Numbered from the stretch's first letter, positions 9,392-19,006 are shown. The stretch is DNA of 52,555 nucleotides from JAUVZL01 sp965603515 (GCA_965603515.1 CBFDDH010000017.1:1-52555); one strand, 5' to 3'. Translations and numbers: made by a program. The notes: a model not told the origin generated them from the letters alone.

Positions 9392-10267
9392 CTATATTTC
9401 AAACTCTCCCTTTCCAACATAAACAGACTTACCACCAATTTTTATAATATATCTCTTATCTTTAATCTCACCTTTCATCAATATTTTTGATGGCCGACCC
9501 ATTTCTATCCCCTGTTCATTTTCGACTTCAAAAGATTTTCCAAAAACGTCATGTTTTAATAAATATCCTGTTAAAGGTCCTGCTGCAGACCCGGTAGCCG
9601 CGTCTTCTATTATACCTAAATGTGGAGCAAAAAATCGGGTATGGAGCTTAGCACTCGGCTTCGTGGTTTCTCGTGTGAATAAATAAGGACCACAGGGTTT
9701 ATTACCGAAGAGTTTCTTCAACTCGTTCGCATTTCCTTCTGCACCTTGTACTGCAGAAAGACTCTTGACTGGAATAATGAGCATCTTATTACCTGTTGAT
9801 ACCTCTTCAATTGGCAAATCATCTGAAATATCTTCTGCTGACAAACCAATTAATTCTGCAATCTTTTTTTTATCTGTGTATTGAGCAAAAAATTCTGGTT
9901 CATTCTGGATCATCCAGATGACGTCGTTCTTCTTTTCAAGTGGGATAATACCAACTTTTGTCCTCAACTTCAATGTATCTTTTTTTTCATGCCATATATC
10001 TAATATATTCATAATCGAAAATGCAGTACCCAATGTTGGGTGCCCGGCAAAAGGTAATTCTATGCCTATTGAAAATATCCTTATATCAAAATCTGCTAAT
10101 AGATCACTGCTATTAAAAATAAATGTTGTTTCTGAATAATTAATTTCATTCGCTAATTTCTGCATTTGTTCAGTGGTCAACCCATTAGCATTTGGGAAAA
10201 CTGCCAACTGGTTGCCTGAATAAGGTTTATCTGTGAAAACATCAATAAAAATACATTCTTTTTTCAC
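9392..10267 (-). CDS. PhzF family isomerase/epimerase-like protein
   Basis: 291 aa from the GTG at 10267. It shows PhzF hallmarks: VFTDKPYSGNQLAVF at the N-terminus, the catalytic-Glu segment NYSETTF (about 45), LPFAGHPTLGTAF (about 72-84) and EDAATGSAAGPL (about 220). PhzF-fold enzymes isomerise small carboxylate substrates; no phenazine genes are nearby, so the substrate is unknown. An upstream in-frame GTG (10279) is less likely because GGGAAGA stands about 5 bases before the GTG at 10267. It lies 42 bp downstream of fusA on the same strand and may be partly read through from it. Confidence 0.87.
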   Translation of the reverse strand: MKKECIFIDVFTDKPYSGNQLAVFPNANGLTTEQMQKLANEINYSETTFIFNSSDLLADFDIRIFSIGIELPFAGHPTLGTAFSIMNILDIWHEKKDTLKLRTKVGIIPLEKKNDVIWMIQNEPEFFAQYTDKKKIAELIGLSAEDISDDLPIEEVSTGNKMLIIPVKSLSAVQGAEGNANELKKLFGNKPCGPYLFTRETTKPSAKLHTRFFAPHLGIIEDAATGSAAGPLTGYLLKHDVFGKSFEVENEQGIEMGRPSKILMKGEIKDKRYIIKIGGKSVYVGKGEFEI

Positions 10268-10309
10268 AACTCTTCCCACTTGAATTCAACCACTTAGTAA
10301 TCTACCGTT

Positions 10310-12364
10310 TTATTGATCCTGTTGTTCTGCTTTTCCTTCTTTGGGTTCGTAATGGGAAAATTGCATCGTTGAAATACCATGCCCCTGGCTGACCGACCTA
10401 AGATCAGTAGCATAACCAAAGGACTTGGCTAGAGCCAAACTTGCGGTTATGATCTTTTCTTTCTTATTGCTTTCAATATTGAGGATCTTTCCTTTACGGG
10501 CACTAATGTCGTTTATCACATCACCCAGATATATTTCCGGTACAATAATTTCCATGGACATGATCGGTTCAAGGAGAATCGGTTTACCCCGCATAAAACC
10601 ATCCCTAAATGCCATCTGGGCCGCAACCTTGAAAGAAAGCTCTGAGGAGTCTGTAGGATGGTACGCTCCGTCAAGCACCTCTACTTCCACGTCGATCACA
10701 CGATACCCCCAATACACCCCGATCTCAACCTGTTCGCGTATACCCTTTTCGATTGCAGGAATAAACTCTCTCGGAATAGCACCTTCTTTGATTTTATTTT
10801 TGATTGCTATACCTTTATTTCTTTCAGCTGGTGTGATTTTGATTGTTACAACACCATACTGACCCCTACCTCCAGTCTGCTTTATGAACCTACCTTGTGC
10901 AGTCGCTGACTCAGTAATCGTTTCTCGGTAGGAAACCTGAGGTTTACTCACATTACACTCAACACCAAACTCCCGTTTCAAACGGTCAACAATGATTTCC
11001 AGATGCAGCTCACCCATACCTGCTATGATCCGCTGTCCAGTTTCGTCATCAGTCCTCACTTTAAATGACGGGTCCTCAACTTGCAGATATCTAAGGCTGT
11101 TAGCTAATTTTGAATCATCCATTTTAGTCCTGGGTTCTAACGAAACAAATATCACGGGCTCAGGAAACTTCATCGGCTCAAAAGATATCGGATGTTTGGT
11201 GCTACACAAAGTGTATCCGGTCTTGCATTCCCGGACACCGATTACTACACCTATTTCTCCAACACCAAGGCTGCGCGTTTCTTCTCTCTTATTAGCATGC
11301 ATCAACAATAATCTACCAATGCGATCGATCCTCTTTGGCGGATAAATCAAGACTTTGTCACCGGCTTTTACTTCACCAGAATATACTCTGATATAGTAAA
11401 ACAACCCGAGATGAGGATCGGCCTGCGCTTTAAAGAGAAATGCCGAAAACGGTTCATTGAGTGACGGTTTCCTGATTTCCTTTTTTGAAGTTCTTGGATC
11501 AAACGCCTTTACTGGTGGCATGTCAAGTGGTGATGGAAGGTAATCTAATATAGCATCAAGGAGTATCTGAACCCCCTTGTTTCTAAAAGCACTCCCGCAC
11601 AAAACGGGAAAGAAACTCAAATCAATAGTCCCTTGTCTTATAACTGATATCAGCTTTTCAAATGGAAGGTCCTTTTTGGCAACATAGTTATCAAAAAGAT
11701 CCTCATCATGTTCAGCCAACGTTTCAAAAGCCTCAGTGCGGTAAAAGTCAACTTGATCTTCATATTCTGCAGGGATCTCGGCTTCTTTATATTTCGCACC
11801 TGATGTTTCTTCTTCCCAATAATATGCTTTTTTCCTAAGGATGTCGATAATACCGTGGAATTCGTCATCTCCAACAATAGGTATCTGAAGAACCAACGGT
11901 CGCATTGATAGCTTATCTTTCATCTGTTTGAGCACTCGTTCAAAATCCGCGCCTACGCGGTCCATTTTGTTAATAAAAGCAATACGCGGTACCCGGTACC
12001 TATCAGCCTGATGCCATACTGTCTCGCTCTGCGGCTGCACGCCGCCCACAGCACAGAATATCGCGATCAGACCATCCAGTACTTTCAGTGACCGCTCCAC
12101 CTCGACTGTGAAATCAACATGGCCCGGCGTATCGATGATATTAACACGGTAACCTTTCCAGTATGAAGTAATTGCAGCAGAGGTGATCGTGATACCCCGC
12201 TCTCTTTCCTGCTGCATCCAATCCATGGTTGCCGAACCTTCGTCGACTTCACCCATCCTCCTGATCTTCCCCGTGTAGAATAGCATTCTTTCAGTAGTCG
12301 TTGTCTTACCGGCATCGACGTGTGCGGCGATCCCTATGTTTCTTATTTTTCTGAGCTCAGTCAT
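10310..12364 (-). CDS. fusA: Translation elongation factor G
   Basis: 684 aa, full length. GTPase motifs are G1 AHVDAGKTTTTE (about 14-25), switch I RERGITITSAA, G3 DTPGHVDF and G4 NKMDR. Domain II to V features follow, including the RGQYGVV region and a C-terminal LRSVSQGHG block. It moves tRNA and mRNA through the ribosome during elongation and may also serve in recycling. The G1-to-switch region (GKIRRMGEVDEGSATMDWM) differs a little from the E. coli form, so an EF-G subtype is possible. No Shine-Dalgarno precedes the ATG. The promoter -10 ends 7 bp away, so a very highly expressed gene appears to be leaderless here. Confidence 0.95.
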   Translation of the reverse strand: MTELRKIRNIGIAAHVDAGKTTTTERMLFYTGKIRRMGEVDEGSATMDWMQQERERGITITSAAITSYWKGYRVNIIDTPGHVDFTVEVERSLKVLDGLIAIFCAVGGVQPQSETVWHQADRYRVPRIAFINKMDRVGADFERVLKQMKDKLSMRPLVLQIPIVGDDEFHGIIDILRKKAYYWEEETSGAKYKEAEIPAEYEDQVDFYRTEAFETLAEHDEDLFDNYVAKKDLPFEKLISVIRQGTIDLSFFPVLCGSAFRNKGVQILLDAILDYLPSPLDMPPVKAFDPRTSKKEIRKPSLNEPFSAFLFKAQADPHLGLFYYIRVYSGEVKAGDKVLIYPPKRIDRIGRLLLMHANKREETRSLGVGEIGVVIGVRECKTGYTLCSTKHPISFEPMKFPEPVIFVSLEPRTKMDDSKLANSLRYLQVEDPSFKVRTDDETGQRIIAGMGELHLEIIVDRLKREFGVECNVSKPQVSYRETITESATAQGRFIKQTGGRGQYGVVTIKITPAERNKGIAIKNKIKEGAIPREFIPAIEKGIREQVEIGVYWGYRVIDVEVEVLDGAYHPTDSSELSFKVAAQMAFRDGFMRGKPILLEPIMSMEIIVPEIYLGDVINDISARKGKILNIESNKKEKIITASLALAKSFGYATDLRSVSQGHGISTMQFSHYEPKEGKAEQQDQ

Positions 12365-12371
12365 GTTTTTT

Positions 12372-12399
12372 AGTATAGTTAGAATTTGGGTTTAGTCAA
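12372..12399 (-). promoter_or_regulatory. Leaderless-type promoter of fusA
   Basis: Minus strand: TTGACT (12394-12399), 16-bp spacer, TATACT (12372-12377), then seven bases (six A and a C) and the ATG at 12364. Confidence 0.8.
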
Positions 12400-12554
12400 T
12401 GCGTGGGAAAGATAGAGTTATTGAGTAACTAAGTGATCAAGTTATTAAATTATTAATAAATCTCAAACTAGGTTATTGTGTCATTGAAAAAATATTGAAT
12501 ATTTGGCATTGGGATTTTGAAATTCATTTGTCATTTATCATTTGACATTTAAAA
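12400..12554. other. AT-rich spacer built of repeated short words
   Basis: No gene seen. It holds imperfect iterations of ...AGTTATTGAGTAACTAAG... (from 12416) and of CATTTGTCATTTATCATTTG-like words (12524-12550). Related words recur near 30190 and 44090. Confidence 0.5.
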
Positions 12555-13931
12555 TTATAGCGGTATCCTGCGTTCTCGTTTGACCGCTGATTTTATTTCT
12601 TTTCCATTGTATCGACCGATGGCAATCGGGGCTTTTTTGTATGATAGAATAATAAATCCCTTTTCAAGATGTGCTGTGGGAATTACTTTTACGATTTCTC
12701 CCCGTAGAAATTTTTTCATTTCATCTTCTCTGGTCTCATAAAAATTTCGTGTAGGATTCTTGCCAAAAAGTTGGACAAAATCATTGTCAGCTTTGATCTC
12801 TTGGCCATATATCTTGCCGACTTCTAACCCTCTCCTGATCGCCTTCATTTCCCAGAATGAGTACACCTGGGGTGTTGCTATATATGATAAGTCATTTTCC
12901 TGGAAGACCGCATAACCTTGAAACCGTTTCACCGCAATACCAAACCTTCTGCAAAAAAAATCAATTGCTGATCCTTGAAACTCGATTTTCCCCACGTACT
13001 CAACACGATGTCGACAGACACCCTTTTTGGTGATCTTGGCGATAAAAAATGGAGCGGTGTCATTATCCTGGGGAAGAATCCGCGCGCAAGAAGCTAATCG
13101 CTTGTCAAAAGTCTCGCCCTGCCATTTTGTAATACCTGAACGTGTCTTAAAATGCGGAATGGAAATTGGCATAAGGTCTGCTTCTGGGAACTTCTGCAGT
13201 AAGTAGGCAATGACCGCTTCGTTTTCTTCCGGCGCAATCGTACACGTGGAATAGACCATGGTGCCGCCGGAACGCAGTGCTCGGAACCCGGATGTGATTA
13301 TCCCTTTTTGGATCTTCGCCATAACCGCGATATTTTTCAGCCCCCAATGAGATAGCACTACCTTGGACTTCCTTATTGTACCTTCCGCACTGCACGGTGC
13401 ATCGATCAATATACGATCAAAGTAATCAGGTAAAACCCGGCCAATTTTCTGTCCGCGTAAACTTATTACTGCTTCGTTAAGCAAACCGCATCTTTTGATA
13501 TTGTGTAGCAAACCGATTATTCTCTTTCGATTCATCTCATTGGCAACGAGTAATCCCTGATTCTTCATTGCCTGACCTATCTGTGTCGCCTTTGAACCTG
13601 GTGCAGCGCACAGATCGAGCACCACCTCACCTGGCTGTGGGTCGAGCACAGTAACCGGGACCATCGAAGCGATTTCCTGAGCATATATCAGACCCAAACT
13701 GTGCGTTATATGATTACCCAACGAGCACTTTTCCCGAAGGAAATATCCATCACTATAAAAAGAGAGTGGTTCGGTTTTCAGATCCTTTAAGAGCAACAAT
13801 ATACTGTCTTTTTTTGCTTTAAGTGTGTTAATACGGAAAGATTTCTTCAGCGGTCTGTTTGCATACTCCAGAAAGCCGTTAAAGTCAGGGATGATATCCT
13901 TATATCGAGAATAGAGTTGCTCAATCTTCAT
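12555..13931 (-). CDS. NOL1/NOP2/Sun-type RNA m5C methyltransferase (RsmF/RsmB-like)
   Basis: 458 aa. The N-terminal domain is followed by SAM motif I VLDLCAAPGSKATQI (about 105-119), the motif IV PCSAEGT cysteine (about 178), the catalytic-Cys motif VYSTCTIAPEENE (about 228-240), and a C-terminal PUA-like/RsmF-type extension (about 300-458). The two cysteines (PC and TC) are those used for cytosine-C5 methylation of RNA. The extension suggests an RsmF-like 16S rRNA enzyme, but the exact target cannot be read. The ATG overlaps the end of the pseudouridine synthase gene by 11 bp, indicating co-transcription and coupling. Confidence 0.88.
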   Translation of the reverse strand: MKIEQLYSRYKDIIPDFNGFLEYANRPLKKSFRINTLKAKKDSILLLLKDLKTEPLSFYSDGYFLREKCSLGNHITHSLGLIYAQEIASMVPVTVLDPQPGEVVLDLCAAPGSKATQIGQAMKNQGLLVANEMNRKRIIGLLHNIKRCGLLNEAVISLRGQKIGRVLPDYFDRILIDAPCSAEGTIRKSKVVLSHWGLKNIAVMAKIQKGIITSGFRALRSGGTMVYSTCTIAPEENEAVIAYLLQKFPEADLMPISIPHFKTRSGITKWQGETFDKRLASCARILPQDNDTAPFFIAKITKKGVCRHRVEYVGKIEFQGSAIDFFCRRFGIAVKRFQGYAVFQENDLSYIATPQVYSFWEMKAIRRGLEVGKIYGQEIKADNDFVQLFGKNPTRNFYETREDEMKKFLRGEIVKVIPTAHLEKGFIILSYKKAPIAIGRYNGKEIKSAVKRERRIPL

Positions 13932-14667
13932 GTATCCGCAATGCCTTTTTTAAACCCAACAACTCATCATGGGTCAGCCGCCGAATCTCGCCCTTACGTA
14001 AACGTCCCAATGACAAAGGACCAATGGCGATCCTACGGATACTACGCACCGGATGACAGATACGTTCAAACATCCTTTTCAGTTGACGATATCTACCCTC
14101 TATTAAAATAACCTTAAATACTGTATTGCCTTCAGTCTCGCTTTCTTTAATTATTTTTGTCGCTAAAGTCCGTACCCCTCCTTGAATTTTGATACCTTTA
14201 CGAAGCCGCTCCAACGCCTGCTCAGTCGGATGCCCTTTAACCTTAACCCGATAAATCTTAGGCAAGTGGGTACGTGGATGCATAACTTGATTGGCAAGTT
14301 CACCATCATTAGTCAATAAAAGCAAACCATCAGCATCCCAATCAAGTCGACCAACCGGAAATACACGCAACCGAATTCTATTAGCACGGAGCAAATCAGC
14401 AACCGTGGCTCTGCCCTGCGGGTCATCAAGCGATGTGATAACCTGAGCCGGTTTGAATGCAAGAAAATAGCATTTTGGGACATCGAGCGGTCGCAACAAC
14501 CTGTCATCGACCTTTATGTGATCATTGTCCACATCCGCACGCGCTCCGAGCTTATCGACCACTTTACCGTTAACCTTAACGCGACCTTGTAGTATCAATT
14601 GCTCCGCTTTTCTGCGTGATGTAATACCCGCCCGCGCGATTATCTTTTGCAAACGCTCAAGACCCAT
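13921..14667 (-). CDS. RsuA/RluB-type rRNA pseudouridine synthase
   Basis: 248 aa. An N-terminal S4 RNA-binding domain (about 1-60: LQKIIARAGITSRRKAEQLI) is followed by the synthase domain with the catalytic aspartate in VGRLDWDADGLLLLTNDG (about 102-119; family GRLD). KIYRVKVKG and EGRYRQLKRMFE complete the RsuA/RluB/E/F signature. It converts a specific uridine in 16S or 23S rRNA to pseudouridine; the position cannot be assigned by eye. It is first in a two-gene RNA-modification unit with the m5C methyltransferase. The -10 box ends 8 bp before the ATG and there is no Shine-Dalgarno. Confidence 0.9.
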   Translation of the reverse strand: MGLERLQKIIARAGITSRRKAEQLILQGRVKVNGKVVDKLGARADVDNDHIKVDDRLLRPLDVPKCYFLAFKPAQVITSLDDPQGRATVADLLRANRIRLRVFPVGRLDWDADGLLLLTNDGELANQVMHPRTHLPKIYRVKVKGHPTEQALERLRKGIKIQGGVRTLATKIIKESETEGNTVFKVILIEGRYRQLKRMFERICHPVRSIRRIAIGPLSLGRLRKGEIRRLTHDELLGLKKALRIHED

Positions 14668-14675
14668 ATGCCATT

Positions 14676-14703
14676 ATTCTATCGGCAAACCATGAGAAGT
14701 CAA
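14676..14703 (-). promoter_or_regulatory. Near-leaderless promoter of the pseudouridine synthase gene
   Basis: Minus strand: TTGACT (14698-14703), 16-bp spacer, TAGAAT (14676-14681), 8 bp to the ATG at 14667. Confidence 0.75.
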
Positions 14704-14836
14704 TACTCCACAGCGTAACCGAGAATGCCGAAATTCGTAGAAGTAGAGCCTCCTGTTAACTGAGAAAAGATGAACTTATGAAACTAAGAAGTTCAGATGT
14801 TCTGAACCTCGTAACCTCAAAACTTCAAAATGCGAC

Positions 14837-14850
14837 GGGCGTAAACGCCC
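14837..14850. other. Small palindrome in divergent spacer
   Basis: GGGCGT-AA-ACGCCC. It sits inside a word-repeat spacer (14704-14890) that otherwise holds no gene I can see. There is no T-run, so it is not a convincing terminator. Confidence 0.4.
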
Positions 14851-14890
14851 TACTCCTTACTCTCTTCGCCCTTTGCCCTACGTCCAATGC

Positions 14891-14918
14891 TTGACTTTGC
14901 AGAATCAACGTATAGAAT
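14891..14918 (+). promoter_or_regulatory. Promoter of the SPL-like radical SAM gene
   Basis: TTGACT (14891-14896), 16-bp spacer, TAGAAT (14913-14918). The GTG start is 12 bp on, with no Shine-Dalgarno; predicted leader about 6 nt. Confidence 0.7.
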
Positions 14919-14930
14919 TCCGTAATAAAA

Positions 14931-16058
14931 GTGAGTATAAAAGAAACCAAAGCCAAATCCATATTACGTAAACACAAGAAAATCGACTCGTGGTTCTTGT
15001 CCCGTTACAGGATGAATCTGTATAGAGGGTGTACGCATAACTGCGTGTATTGCGATGGTCGAGCAGAAGGCTATTATGTTGAAGGAGAATTTGGTAAAGA
15101 TGTCGTGGTTAAGGTAAACGCCGTTGAAATCCTCAAGCAGGAGTTAGATCCTAAAAGGAAACGCATCCCTTTTAAACGCGGTTTCATCCTGGTTGGTGGC
15201 GGCGTTGGCGACAGTTATCAACCAATTGAAAAAAAATACAAACTGACGCAGAATGCCCTCAAGGTGATGTATGATAATGATTTCCCTGTCCACATGCTTA
15301 CAAAATCAACCCTCATTGAACGCGACATCGATATTTTAAAAAAAATTAACCGGCAAAGCAGAACGATTGTAAGTTTCAGCTTCTCCTCAGTTGATGACGA
15401 AATAAGTACGATCCTTGAACCCGGTGTTCCCTCTTCCACTGAAAGACTAAAGACACTCGCATTTTTCAAAAGCCAAGGTATTGCATGTGGGATGTTCTTG
15501 CTCCCAGTTATTCCGTTCATAACAGATACGCCAAGAATAATTGAACAGGCCATTAAAAAAGCAAACGAGCTCCATCTGGATTTCATTATCTTTGGAGGTA
15601 TGACTCTAAAATACGGCAAGCAAAAAGATTATTTTTTTAAAATGTTGAAAAAACAACACCCGGAATTAATTTCAGAATACGAGAACCTGTATCCTGGAGA
15701 CAAATGGGGCAACGCAAAAGGTGAATACTATCGTTCATTAAATCAAACCTTTAACATCATTGCAAAAGAATACAAAATCCCAAGACGCATCCCGCTTGCT
15801 CTTTTTCAGCATATATTGAGCGATAATGATCTCGTCGTTGTTATCCTTGAGCACATTGATTATTTCTTGAAATCAGAGGGAAAAACATCACCCTATGGCT
15901 ATGCGGCTTATTCAATTTCACAATTAAAAGAGCCCTTAAAGACCATGCGGGGCAATTTGAAAAAATTAAAAGGCATTGGTCCAACAACCGAACGAATCAT
16001 CCTTGAAATACTCAGGACAGGAAAATCCTCATATTACCAAAAACTCGCCAAAGGATAA
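14931..16058 (+). CDS. SPL-like radical SAM protein with C-terminal helix-hairpin-helix
   Basis: 375 aa, GTG start. The N-terminal RMNLYRGCTHNCVYCDGR (about 27-44) holds the CxxxCxxC radical-SAM cluster in the spore-photoproduct-lyase-like context. GGGVGDSYQPIE and HMLTKS support this group. The last 35 residues (LKKLKGIGPTTERIILEILR) form a helix-hairpin-helix, a common DNA-binding element. Members of this group include SplB-like DNA lesion repair enzymes and many uncharacterised proteins. DNA binding through the HhH is inferred; a repair role is only suggested. The nearest gene downstream is convergent. Confidence 0.82.
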   Translation: MSIKETKAKSILRKHKKIDSWFLSRYRMNLYRGCTHNCVYCDGRAEGYYVEGEFGKDVVVKVNAVEILKQELDPKRKRIPFKRGFILVGGGVGDSYQPIEKKYKLTQNALKVMYDNDFPVHMLTKSTLIERDIDILKKINRQSRTIVSFSFSSVDDEISTILEPGVPSSTERLKTLAFFKSQGIACGMFLLPVIPFITDTPRIIEQAIKKANELHLDFIIFGGMTLKYGKQKDYFFKMLKKQHPELISEYENLYPGDKWGNAKGEYYRSLNQTFNIIAKEYKIPRRIPLALFQHILSDNDLVVVILEHIDYFLKSEGKTSPYGYAAYSISQLKEPLKTMRGNLKKLKGIGPTTERIILEILRTGKSSYYQKLAKG

Positions 16059-16060
16059 AG

Positions 16061-16330
16061 TTATCTTATAAGCGGTATTACTATCTTTAACAGTTCACCG
16101 TCATAAACCACCTTTGCCTTTTGCGCTATAACCGGTCGAGAAAATGCTATATACTTAAGATAAATCCTGTCATCCGAAGTAGCGTGTACGTTTAGACGAT
16201 GTGCATTTATTTTCAATTTGATATTTTCCTTTTCAACATTGGGCAAGACAATCTCGATATTCACATTATTCAATTGCTCGTCTATATGTATACAAACATC
16301 AGGGTCTATGCAATTCTGACTGTCAACCAT
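16061..16330 (-). CDS. Small Hsp20/alpha-crystallin-like protein
   Basis: About 89 aa from the ATG at 16330. The beta-rich pattern (VNIEIVLPNVEKENIKLKI, ending GELLKIVIPL) matches the minimal alpha-crystallin domain, including a final I-x-I/V-like strand. It lacks the N-terminal arm of typical small heat-shock proteins (about 140-150 aa), so it may be a domain-only holdase or another beta-sandwich protein. A GTG at 16339 is an alternative start, but GGTGAT just before the ATG could pair with the anti-Shine-Dalgarno, favouring 16330. Confidence 0.6.
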   Translation of the reverse strand: MVDSQNCIDPDVCIHIDEQLNNVNIEIVLPNVEKENIKLKINAHRLNVHATSDDRIYLKYIAFSRPVIAQKAKVVYDGELLKIVIPLIR

Positions 16331-16373
16331 CTTAATCACCGCATGCCTATAGAAGAAGTTTCAAGCCTGTATT

Positions 16374-17594
16374 TCAAGGTAGAACCACCAGTTTTCTTGT
16401 CATAGTTTCCTCAAATACCTCAAGACGCAGAATATATACACCGGCTGGAAGACGTTTTGCAGATTCATCTTTTCTGTCCCATGAAATATGATTAACTGAT
16501 GCATGGCCAATAGGCAAAGACCTGACCAGTATTCCCGCAGAATTGTAAATCTTTATTTCTGTACTTCTTATATCCTCGTTGAGAATAATATGAACCTGGT
16601 CATTGAATGGCACCGGTTGGATCTGCAAACGGTTCTTTGAATCAGGTACGCGCTGCTCTGCTATCCCAACCAGCACTGTACCCTCTTCATTAGCACCTGT
16701 ATAACCACTGTGAAAGAGAGTCTGACCCCCAACCGCATAGAGCTTACCATCAATAGTATCAGCAACGAGTCCCCAGCGCGCGGTCAGCATTGATGTTTCA
16801 CCAAACCATGCATCTGATGATGGATCATACGACTCAACGACTGAATAGATCGTTGACACTGGTGCAAATCCGCCAAGCACATACACCTTTCCTTGGACAA
16901 TCCCTGAAACCAGACCGTACCGGGCAGTTGGCATGTTCGTTTTAGCAGTCCAATCATCCCCTGATGGGTCATATTCCTCAACTGTACCGCAGGGCGTGAC
17001 GCCGGTAATGCATCCGCCAATGGCATATATTTTATCTGCTACATTTTGTGATGTCAGATTTGTACGAGCTGTAGACATAGCGGTCTTTGTTGACCATATA
17101 TCAGTAGTTGGATCATACTCTTCAACATCATTCAATGTACTAGTACCGTCATCACCACCGATCGCATAGATCTTGCCATTAACAACAGAAACGGTTAACC
17201 CTGCTCGAGCAGTCGGCATTAAAGCTTTAGTCGTCCAGGTATCAGTACTCGGCACATATTCGAATACCGAATCAAGAACATTGGTTCCATCGTAACCGCC
17301 TATCACATAGATCTTACTATTCACCGCGGCCATACCAAACTCACGGATAGGAACCGGCAAAGAACTGCCTGCTGACCAGGAATCACTTATAATATCATAG
17401 ATCTCCAGGCTCGATAATAAACCGCTGCTGTTCCTGCCGCCAACAACATAAAGGCTTTCATTGATCGTTGCCGCACCGCCAAAACTCCTTACCGTCGGCA
17501 TTGCAGTTTTCGCTTGCCAGTCAATTGAATATGCCAATGAGAATAAAAACAGCACCAGGATATATACAATACTGCATTTAAATTTAATTTTCAT
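16374..17594 (-). CDS. Secreted kelch beta-propeller with C-terminal sorting-type domain
   Basis: 406 aa. A signal peptide covers about residues 1-23. About six kelch repeats follow (YVVGG, YVIGGYDG, YAIGGDDG, YAIGGC, YVLGGF, YAVGGQ, each followed by a VEEYDP/...W-like strand) and form one six-bladed propeller (about 28-310). The final 85 residues are the FCB-type C-terminal Ig-like domain (VPFNDQVHI, TEIKIYNSAGILVRSL, LPAGVYILRLE). AGGGGG lies before the ATG. It is probably surface-exposed or released, as a binding or structural protein. The BNR-repeat gene lies 45 bp upstream on the same strand. Confidence 0.88.
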   Translation of the reverse strand: MKIKFKCSIVYILVLFLFSLAYSIDWQAKTAMPTVRSFGGAATINESLYVVGGRNSSGLLSSLEIYDIISDSWSAGSSLPVPIREFGMAAVNSKIYVIGGYDGTNVLDSVFEYVPSTDTWTTKALMPTARAGLTVSVVNGKIYAIGGDDGTSTLNDVEEYDPTTDIWSTKTAMSTARTNLTSQNVADKIYAIGGCITGVTPCGTVEEYDPSGDDWTAKTNMPTARYGLVSGIVQGKVYVLGGFAPVSTIYSVVESYDPSSDAWFGETSMLTARWGLVADTIDGKLYAVGGQTLFHSGYTGANEEGTVLVGIAEQRVPDSKNRLQIQPVPFNDQVHIILNEDIRSTEIKIYNSAGILVRSLPIGHASVNHISWDRKDESAKRLPAGVYILRLEVFEETMTRKLVVLP

Positions 17595-17639
17595 AAAAAC
17601 CCCCTCTTGTGTTCCCAGATTAAAAACGCAGATACACTT

Positions 17640-18977
17640 TTATTCTAAGCGAACGACTTTTCTTACAATATACTGGTTACCCATATCCAGACAAAGGAAA
17701 TAAATTCCCTGACTAAAACCATTCATCGCGATCTTCAAAGAATTATTACCTTGTTTCAACCTGTAATAACTCTGTCCAACGATTGCTCCAGTTGCATTCA
17801 AGATATTCAACTTTACGGATTGTTGGATATTCACATTGATATTGAAAATCATTAAATCGCCCCGCACTGGTGTTTTACACGACACCCGGACGATCATGCT
17901 ATTATCAATTACATTCTCCTCCTCATCAATGCCAATAACGAATAGCAACCCTCGAAACACATCACCGTTCGGACCGGTTGCGGCAAAGAGAAAAGTGCTA
18001 TCTTGCCTGACGCCTGCTTTTGTCGCTTCGATAAGTTTGTACACGGTATTAGCCCCGGACAATACACCGGTGCTGATCCAGGTATCGCCTCCATCTACAG
18101 AGACAAAGACTTCTGCATTTGGTGAAGTACCGGCATATATAGCTCCGTCTGAGGCATATAACAATGACCTGATCGCAGTCGTCGAATTGAAATACCCATC
18201 GCCCTTTTCGGCCCAGGTGTCACCCTGGTTTGTAGTCATGAACAGCCTGCCGATATCTGCATTTGTACCTGCAAAAATAGTATCATTACCGACTTCAATA
18301 ATGGAATATGTATCGCTGATATTGACTGGTGGTGTCGTTGCTGCCCACGTGACACCATTATCAGTCGAACGGTGGATATAATCACTCCAGGCGCCAAAGT
18401 AGAGGGTATTGTCTGACGATTGAAAAATACAATACTGCTCAGCATTGTACGAAAGACCGCTCGGCAGTTCCCAGGTATTACCACGGTCTGTGGAATACCG
18501 TGGGTGCCCGGCACTCATACCCCAGTAATTATTTCCGAGGTGCAAAGTGCCAAGATCATCCTCCAGGAGTGCACAAACTCGTGAACCAACTCGATATGTC
18601 CCATAGGAATTCAAAGGACTCCAGGTCGCACCACCATCACTTGATTTATGAATGCGCGGTACATCACCACTGTGGTACACACCAGTTCCAGCGAAAAGAG
18701 TATCACCTGCACCATTTATCAAAGCATAAATCCCTTCAATCGTGTCCCCCACAACCCAAGGAACTCCTGAACACCTTTGCCAATTCCACATATCCTGGGA
18801 TACGAATACTCTACCGCAATCGAGTGATGTCGAATCGATCTTTGTCCCTGCATAAATATAGTCATTTAAACCGACCGTGATGTCGTAAACATAAAGAGCA
18901 TTCTGTAATTCATTGGTGTTATCCCAGGTGATCGCTGAATTTATACACAGCAAAATACTACATGCGATAATAATCAT
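17640..18977 (-). CDS. Secreted BNR/Asp-box repeat protein with C-terminal sorting-type domain
   Basis: 445 aa. A signal peptide covers about residues 1-17. Several Asp-box motifs of the form S-x-D-x-G-x-T-W are visible (SSDGGATW, STDRGNTW, STDNGVTW, TTNQGDTW, SVDGGDTW), spaced as in a seven-bladed sialidase/photosystem-stability-factor-like propeller. No sialidase Arg/FRIP motif was recognised, so hydrolase activity should not be assumed. The C-terminal 80 residues form the Ig-like sorting domain (VKLNILNATGAIVGQ, GIYFLCLDMGNQ). A strong GGAGGAGG Shine-Dalgarno precedes the ATG. It forms a pair with the kelch gene downstream. Confidence 0.87.
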   Translation of the reverse strand: MIIIACSILLCINSAITWDNTNELQNALYVYDITVGLNDYIYAGTKIDSTSLDCGRVFVSQDMWNWQRCSGVPWVVGDTIEGIYALINGAGDTLFAGTGVYHSGDVPRIHKSSDGGATWSPLNSYGTYRVGSRVCALLEDDLGTLHLGNNYWGMSAGHPRYSTDRGNTWELPSGLSYNAEQYCIFQSSDNTLYFGAWSDYIHRSTDNGVTWAATTPPVNISDTYSIIEVGNDTIFAGTNADIGRLFMTTNQGDTWAEKGDGYFNSTTAIRSLLYASDGAIYAGTSPNAEVFVSVDGGDTWISTGVLSGANTVYKLIEATKAGVRQDSTFLFAATGPNGDVFRGLLFVIGIDEEENVIDNSMIVRVSCKTPVRGDLMIFNINVNIQQSVKLNILNATGAIVGQSYYRLKQGNNSLKIAMNGFSQGIYFLCLDMGNQYIVRKVVRLE

Positions 18978-19006
18978 ATTCCTCCTCCTTTGCTCTTATT
19001 AAACCT

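Noticed and set aside
17640..18977. Sialidase activity of the BNR protein
   Set aside because: Asp-boxes are structural; no catalytic Arg triad or FRIP motif was recognised.
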